NCBI GenBank assembly: GCA_030695415.1
Contig: JAUYQZ010000049.1
Span: 286,958 to 350,957 of the forward strand
Direction of reading: 5' to 3'
DNA: 64,000 nt
Source: Hylemonella sp.
Lineage (GTDB): Bacteria; Pseudomonadota; Gammaproteobacteria; Burkholderiales; Burkholderiaceae_C
Shown: piece after piece, positions 58,146-64,000 of the stretch
How the letters are laid out: each line of letters opens with the position of its first letter
Numbering within the stretch: the stretch's first letter is position 1
The notes under the pieces: generated by a model
Told to the model about the DNA's origin: nothing
Seen by the model: only the letters and a program-made list of their open reading frames with translations
Database searches by the model: none
Program-made: the position numbers and the translations under genes

Positions 58146-58637
58146 TCAGGGCAAATACTTTCCCACACCTTGCGGCAGCACCGGTTTGAGCACTTTCAGC
58201 GCATCCACCGAGGCCTGCGCGGCCCTGGCCTCGCGCCACCAACCCTGGTTCTTCAGCGGCGACATCAGCACCAGCACCGCGGCCACCAGCAACAGGATGA
58301 ACCCACGCAGCAGACCAAATACACCACCAAGCACCCGGTCCACCGGGCGCAGGCCAGCCTGCTCAATCAACTTCGGTATGCCCCACACGACCAAGCCGCC
58401 AATGAAAACGGACGTCACGAAGACCAGCACAAAACCGATGACCTGGACCAGGGCCTCCGAACTGGTGTCGATCGGCAAGTGGCGGCCGACATCGGCGCCC
58501 AGCCATTGGGCCAGCACGAAGGCCAGCAGCCAGTTCAGCACCGACATCACCTCGTAGACAAAACCGCGCCAGACGCCCAGGCCGATCGAGGCCAGCAAGG
58601 CCACGATGAAAATCCAGTCGAGTGCGGCCAGAGCCAT
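58146..58637 (-). CDS. cvpA: CvpA family membrane protein
   Basis: The 163-residue inner-membrane protein has four hydrophobic helices and begins LDWIFIVALLASIGLGVWRG followed by FVYEVMSVLNW, the CvpA signature. In E. coli CvpA is needed for colicin V production and bile-salt tolerance. It lies between the SPOR gene (3 bp) and purF (54 bp), the usual position upstream of purF. Confidence 0.92.
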   Translation of the reverse strand: MALAALDWIFIVALLASIGLGVWRGFVYEVMSVLNWLLAFVLAQWLGADVGRHLPIDTSSEALVQVIGFVLVFVTSVFIGGLVVWGIPKLIEQAGLRPVDRVLGGVFGLLRGFILLLVAAVLVLMSPLKNQGWWREARAAQASVDALKVLKPVLPQGVGKYLP

Positions 58638-58640
58638 GTC

Positions 58641-59315
58641 TTACAGGCTCAGCACCGTGCCCGGCAGGTCGAGCTTCTTGAGCTGTTCGGCCGCGCGCTC
58701 GGCCTCGGCCTTGCTGGCAAAGGGCCCGGCCCGCACGCGCACGCGCTTGCCGTCCTTGGTTTCCACGGTCTGGGTGTAGTTCTTGAAGCCGGCGCGCCCG
58801 ACCTTGCTTTGCGTTTCCCGCGCCCGGTTCTCGTCGGCGAAGGAACCAACCTGCACCACGTAGCGAGCTTCGGCGGGCACCTTGGCGTCGGTCTTCTTGA
58901 CCTCGGTCCTGGCTTCGGATTTGGGGGCCTTGGTCTCAGGCTTGGTCTCGGCCTTTGCCGCCGGGGCCGGTTTGGCCGATGGCTTGGCCGCCGCTGCAGG
59001 CGCCTCGGTGACGAGGCCCGAGGCTGCGGCCGAGGGCACAGACGCTGCTTCGGTCACAGCGGCCGCAGGCAAGGCCGCGGGCGTTGTGAGCGGGAGCACC
59101 TTGGTCTTGTCGGGAATCTCGATGGGCAAATCCACCGCCACTTGTCTTGGCTGCTTGTCCACGAGCAGCGGAAAACCGATGACCCCGACCAGTACCAGGA
59201 TGGCCGACCCGATCAGCCGGTTCTTGGCGCGCCGGCGCAGCACCTCGACGCTCTCTGGCTGCGCGACAGGCGCCGTCTGCTCGTCGCCACCCTTGCGGAA
59301 CTTGAAAAAGGCCAT
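58641..59315 (-). CDS. dedD: SPOR domain protein (DedD-like)
   Basis: The 224-residue protein has one N-terminal transmembrane helix (LIGSAILVLVGVIGFPLLVD), a long Ala/Pro/Lys-rich linker and a C-terminal SPOR domain (ARYVVQVGSFADENRARETQ and VRVRAGPFASKAEAERAAEQ) that binds denuded glycan at the septum. This is the DedD layout. It lies between folC (11 bp upstream) and cvpA (3 bp downstream). The name is by analogy of position and domain. Confidence 0.88.
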   Translation of the reverse strand: MAFFKFRKGGDEQTAPVAQPESVEVLRRRAKNRLIGSAILVLVGVIGFPLLVDKQPRQVAVDLPIEIPDKTKVLPLTTPAALPAAAVTEAASVPSAAASGLVTEAPAAAAKPSAKPAPAAKAETKPETKAPKSEARTEVKKTDAKVPAEARYVVQVGSFADENRARETQSKVGRAGFKNYTQTVETKDGKRVRVRAGPFASKAEAERAAEQLKKLDLPGTVLSL

Positions 59316-59326
59316 GTGCTGCGGGT

Positions 59327-60637
59327 TCAGGGTTTGAGATGCTGTGCTTGAAGGCGCGGCACGCCTTCCTTCAGAACGCCACCGACCGTGTAGAACGATC
59401 CGAAGACCACGATTCTATCAGCGGGGTCCGCCGCGGCGACAGCCGCGTGCAGGGCCTGCAGAGGGTCCGCAAAGAGCGTGGACGTGTCGGCCACGCGCGA
59501 ATTCAGCGCCTGGCATCGGGCCTGCAGATCGGCCGCACGGGCCGCGCGGGGCGTGGGCAGGTCGGTGAAATACCAGCGGTCCACCAGCGGCATGATGCGC
59601 GCCAACATGGGCGCCAGGTCCTTGTCGGCCATGGCACCGAAAACGGCATGGGTCGTGGGGTAGTAGCCCATGGCGTCCAGGTTGGCGGTCAGCGCCGCCA
59701 CCGAGTGCGGGTTATGTGCCACGTCCAGCACCAGGGTGGGCTGGCCGGGGATGATCTGGAAGCGCCCGGGCAGCTCCACGAAGGCCAGACCATTGCGCAC
59801 GGCCTGCGCCGTGACCGGCAGTGTCTCGCGCAGTGCCGTGAGGGCGGCCAGCACCCCAGAGGCATTGACCAACTGGTTGGCGCCCCGCAGCGCCGGGTAG
59901 GCCAGGCCGCTGTAACGCCGGTCACGGCCGGCCCAGTTCCATTGCTGCTTGTCGCCCGAGTAATTGAAATCGCGGCCGAAGCGCCATAACTCCGCGTTGA
60001 TGTCCGACGCATGATCGATCACGCTTTGCGGCGGGATGGGGTCGCTCACGATGACCGGCCGGCCGGTGCGCATGATGCCGGCCTTCTCGCGCCCGATGCT
60101 TTCGCGGTCCGGGCCCAATAGCTCCATGTGGTCCAGATCGATGCTGGTGATGATGGCGCAGTCGGCGTCCAGGATGTTGACAGCGTCCAACCGTCCCCCC
60201 AGCCCCACCTCCAGGACGGCCACGTCCACGCCAGCCTTCGCGATGCAGTCGAGAATGGCCAGGGTGGTGAACTCGAAGTAGCTCAGCGAGATCTCGTCTC
60301 CGTCGGCCGTGCGCGCCTGCTCGACGCGGGCGAAGCAGGGCAGCAGTTCGTCGGCCTTCACCATCTCGCCACGCAGGCGCAGGCGCTCCTCGAAATACAC
60401 CAGGTGCGGCGAGGTGTACACACCGGTACGGTAGCCGGCCTGGCCCAGGATGGACTCCAGCATGGCGCAGGTGGAGCCCTTGCCATTGGTGCCGGCAACG
60501 GTAATGATGGGGCACTCGAAGCGCAGGCCCATGCGCTGGGCCACGGCCTTGACCCGGTCCAGGCCCATGTCGATGGTTTTGGGATGCAGGCGCTCGCAGT
60601 GGGCCAGCCAGTCGGAAAGTGTGTTCAAGCTCGACAT
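59327..60637 (-). CDS. folC: Bifunctional folylpolyglutamate/dihydrofolate synthase
   Basis: The 436-residue Mur-ligase-family enzyme adds glutamate to dihydropteroate and folates. The P-loop TVAGTNGKGSTCAMLESIL lies near the N-terminus, and TSPHLVYFEERLR, EVGLGGRLDAVN and LVLDVAHNPHSVAAL are also seen. The start at 60637 was chosen because it gives the family N-terminus (MSSLNTLSDWLAHCERLHP). Upstream residues of a longer frame are unlike any FolC. It heads the folC-SPOR-cvpA-purF-metZ block. Confidence 0.94.
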   Translation of the reverse strand: MSSLNTLSDWLAHCERLHPKTIDMGLDRVKAVAQRMGLRFECPIITVAGTNGKGSTCAMLESILGQAGYRTGVYTSPHLVYFEERLRLRGEMVKADELLPCFARVEQARTADGDEISLSYFEFTTLAILDCIAKAGVDVAVLEVGLGGRLDAVNILDADCAIITSIDLDHMELLGPDRESIGREKAGIMRTGRPVIVSDPIPPQSVIDHASDINAELWRFGRDFNYSGDKQQWNWAGRDRRYSGLAYPALRGANQLVNASGVLAALTALRETLPVTAQAVRNGLAFVELPGRFQIIPGQPTLVLDVAHNPHSVAALTANLDAMGYYPTTHAVFGAMADKDLAPMLARIMPLVDRWYFTDLPTPRAARAADLQARCQALNSRVADTSTLFADPLQALHAAVAAADPADRIVVFGSFYTVGGVLKEGVPRLQAQHLKP

Positions 60638-60655
60638 ATCCGACAATTGTCCTTC

Positions 60656-61015
60656 ATGAAGACCTCCATCACCCTCTACGGCATCCCCAACTGCGACACG
60701 GTCAAGAAGGCGCGCGCCTGGCTGGCAGAACAGAAGGTGGAGGTGCAGTTCCACGATTTCAAGAAACAGGGTGTGCCCGAGGCCCGCCTGGACCACTGGC
60801 TGGCCACGGCCGGCTGGGAGAAGCTGCTGAACCGCCAGGGCACGACCTGGCGCAAGCTGGACGCAGCCACCCAGGCCGCCGTGACCGACGCCCCTAGCGC
60901 CCGCGCCCTGATGCTGGCCCAGGCCAGCGTGATCAAACGCCCGGTGGTTGAATGGAACGCCCGGGATGTGAGCGTGGGCTTCGACGCCGCCAACTGGTTG
61001 AGCCGCCTCAAGTAA
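60656..61015 (+). CDS. ArsC/Spx family thioredoxin-fold protein (YffB-like)
   Basis: The 119-residue protein begins TSITLYGIPNCDTVKKARAW, with a single cysteine of the PNCDT motif, and continues FHDFKKQGVPEARLDHWLA and KRPVVEWNARDVSVGFD. This is the ArsC/YffB group of the thioredoxin superfamily. YffB-type members have the arsenate reductase fold but are not shown to reduce arsenate; a glutathione-dependent thiol role is inferred. Divergent from folC with an 18-bp gap. Confidence 0.87.
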   Translation: MKTSITLYGIPNCDTVKKARAWLAEQKVEVQFHDFKKQGVPEARLDHWLATAGWEKLLNRQGTTWRKLDAATQAAVTDAPSARALMLAQASVIKRPVVEWNARDVSVGFDAANWLSRLK

Positions 61016-61025
61016 GCCGCTGCCT

Positions 61026-61031
61026 TAAAAT
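61026..61031 (+). promoter_or_regulatory. Candidate -10 box before ppnP
   Basis: TAAAAT followed by CGCCG lies 35 bp before the ppnP ATG, in the same TAAAATCG context as tusA and prfB. Confidence 0.35.
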
Positions 61032-61065
61032 CGCCGATTCGCCCCTGCAAACAGAGCCCCACACC

Positions 61066-62756
<1,691 letters not shown>

Positions 62757-62769
62757 TGGTTATTACGCT

Positions 62770-63861
62770 TCACGCGCTGAATTTCTGCTTGGCCTTGCGT
62801 GCGAATTCCTGGGTGTAGGTGCGCGCAAGGTCGGGGCGCCGGGGTGCAATGGCCGGGTCGAGGGCAGACAAGACGCGCAGTGCAGTCTCGGGCCCGCCAT
62901 CGGGCATCATGCCGTCGGGCGAGATGGCTTCGCGCACCCGGGCCAGGGCCAAGAGGTAAAGCCCCCGGTCTCCCATCAGCTGCTCCGGCGGCACGGTGCG
63001 CACGATATCGGCCGGCGCCGCCGTCTGCAGCCACTTGAGCGCATGCACCACGCCATTAGCCAGCGCCTGCGCCTCGTTGGCGTGCTTTTGCAGAAACTGC
63101 GGCGTAGCCACCAGGCAGCCGCCGGGCATCAGCCCACCAAACAAGGCCTGTGCCCCTGCCATGCTGCGCGCATCATTGACCACGCGCACCTCGCCCTTCT
63201 GCTCTAGTCGCGCCATGACCGGGTCGGCATGGCTGAGCGCATGCACCTTGCCCGAGCGCAGGGCCGAGAGCGCGCCGACGCCCTCGCCCACGGCCACAAA
63301 ATCCACCTCGTCGGGGCGCAGACCCGCCTGGGCCAGCGCCATGCTGGCCATGGCATGCGACAGCGAGCCGAATTCGTTAACACCAATTCTGCGGCGGCGC
63401 AGGTCTTCCATCGACCGGAAATGCGGCAACGCACGGGCTGACACGGCCAACGCCAGCTGCGGTGCACGCCCCTGCAGCACCAGCGAACGCACGGCCGGGC
63501 GGCCTTCCTGCGGGCGCAGCGTGGCCTCGTAGCCCATGGCGCCCACGTCGGCGAGACCGTCCTGCACCGCCTGCAAGGCCAGGGTGTCGCTGGCGAATTC
63601 GAGCCAGGTGATCTCCACACCCTCCGCGCGGAAGAAATCCAGCTGTGCAGCCACGGTCAACGGCAGGTGGCGGAAGGCATAGGCCGCGCGGCCGCCTACG
63701 GCCAACGTCACCCGCATGGCGGCCCGGGCGGGCCGGGCAGGCAGCAGCGCCGCCAAAACCGAGGAGGACAGCGCGCCCAAGGCGCTGCGACGGGAAATCA
63801 GGGGAGACACTACAAGCGTGGATTGAATTATTGTGCGTTGCAGCAATTTTGCCGCAAGCAC
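62770..63861 (-). CDS. ABC transporter substrate-binding protein (NitT/TauT/SsuA type)
   Basis: The 363-residue precursor has a Tat-like or Sec signal peptide (SRRSALGALSSSVLAALLPA then RPARAA). The mature part has the NMT1/SsuA-type fold: FRHLPLTVAAQLDFFRAEGV, VGAMGYEATLRPQEGRPAV and HALSHADPVMARLEQKGEVR. Substrates in this family are sulfonates, nitrate, taurine, thiamine precursors or aromatic sulfonates; none can be chosen. A GTG at 63810 is an alternative start. No permease or ATPase lies nearby; a membrane-protein tail lies upstream on the same strand. Confidence 0.8.
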   Translation of the reverse strand: MLAAKLLQRTIIQSTLVVSPLISRRSALGALSSSVLAALLPARPARAAMRVTLAVGGRAAYAFRHLPLTVAAQLDFFRAEGVEITWLEFASDTLALQAVQDGLADVGAMGYEATLRPQEGRPAVRSLVLQGRAPQLALAVSARALPHFRSMEDLRRRRIGVNEFGSLSHAMASMALAQAGLRPDEVDFVAVGEGVGALSALRSGKVHALSHADPVMARLEQKGEVRVVNDARSMAGAQALFGGLMPGGCLVATPQFLQKHANEAQALANGVVHALKWLQTAAPADIVRTVPPEQLMGDRGLYLLALARVREAISPDGMMPDGGPETALRVLSALDPAIAPRRPDLARTYTQEFARKAKQKFSA

Positions 63862-63932
63862 CCACCTTGCGCATCAGGGGTGCGACGGAGCGGGTTTCTA
63901 CCTATCGCACGACAGGTAGGCCCGGGCGTCGT

Positions 63933-64000
63933 TCAACGATAGCCAAGAAAGAAGATGCCGATATTCACCAGAAACGCTGCACCCCACACGATGCTGCGTG
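63933..64000 (-). CDS. C-terminal tail of a membrane protein (partial)
   Basis: The last 21 codons before the TGA at 63933-63935 encode RSIVWGAAFLVNIGIFFLGY plus a final arginine, a strongly hydrophobic helix. The gene starts beyond the right edge. The helix ends in GYR, with no other motif, so the family is unknown. It would lie upstream of the substrate-binding protein on the same strand. Confidence 0.5.
   Translation of the reverse strand, partial: RSIVWGAAFLVNIGIFFLGYR

Overview
The window is GC-rich chromosomal DNA with dense, short-spaced genes, typical of a betaproteobacterium. The most likely placement is Burkholderiales, family Comamonadaceae (Rhodoferax, Polaromonas or Hydrogenophaga-like). 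The inference rests on gene order (folC-SPOR-cvpA-purF-metZ, argH beside an AlgZ/AlgR pair, ftsK-lolA), on protein character, and on palindromic repeats of kinds I recall from that family. No alignment was run. Almost everything is core or house-keeping; the only clearly foreign patch is about 51.5-53.2 kb.

Layout. 1-8 kb: cysM tail, a NUDIX hydrolase, a TusA-like protein, galU, valS, then an operon of a VOC protein, an FAD monooxygenase and a DUF2783 protein that looks like catabolism of an aromatic compound. 8-13 kb: a rubrerythrin / Fe-S oxidoreductase / DUF3501 trio, a small helical protein, an outer-membrane beta-barrel and a YqjD-YqjE-YqjK-like envelope operon. 13-22 kb: a pseudouridine synthase divergent from yaaA-queF, a PAS chemoreceptor, a crotonase overlapping dinB, a molybdopterin-fold protein and an FMN-dependent hydroxyacid dehydrogenase. 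22-32 kb: phosphofructokinase, hemerythrin, argH, AlgZ/AlgR-like two-component pair, lolA, ftsK, a Crp/Fnr regulator and trxB. 32-46 kb: rpmB-rpmG, a glycine-rich membrane protein behind murB, yajQ, a retropepsin-like protease, a degenerate HD-GYP protein, plsY, a CHASE-like GGDEF protein, ybaK, a YitT-like protein, an aldehyde dehydrogenase, an aldo/keto reductase, an acyl-CoA synthetase and an alpha/beta hydrolase. 46-51.5 kb: prfB with its programmed frameshift, pepN, fbp and tRNA-Thr. 51.5-53.2 kb: a lower-GC membrane/coiled-coil gene and a decayed integrase. 53.5-64 kb: tRNA-Ala, -Glu and -Asp, gltX, the metZ-purF-cvpA-SPOR-folC block, an ArsC/Spx-like protein, ppnP, argG, a substrate-binding protein and the tail of a membrane protein.

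How the genes fit together. argH and argG supply the last two steps of arginine synthesis. pfkA-like and fbp genes encode opposite directions of one glycolytic step. The rubrerythrin trio, hemerythrin, yaaA and trxB point to peroxide, oxygen and thiol stress handling. Several regulators (GGDEF, degenerate HD-GYP, YajQ, AlgZ/AlgR, PAS chemoreceptor) suggest motile/sessile and redox decisions.

The most unusual structures seen are: a family of roughly 142-bp imperfect palindromes that begin at the base after stop codons and whose stems show compensatory changes between copies; a GC-rich intergenic-type repeat that appears inserted in frame within an alpha/beta hydrolase gene; and tandem 16-bp direct repeats in front of the VOC/FAD monooxygenase operon. 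I found no CRISPR array, complete prophage or intact insertion sequence.
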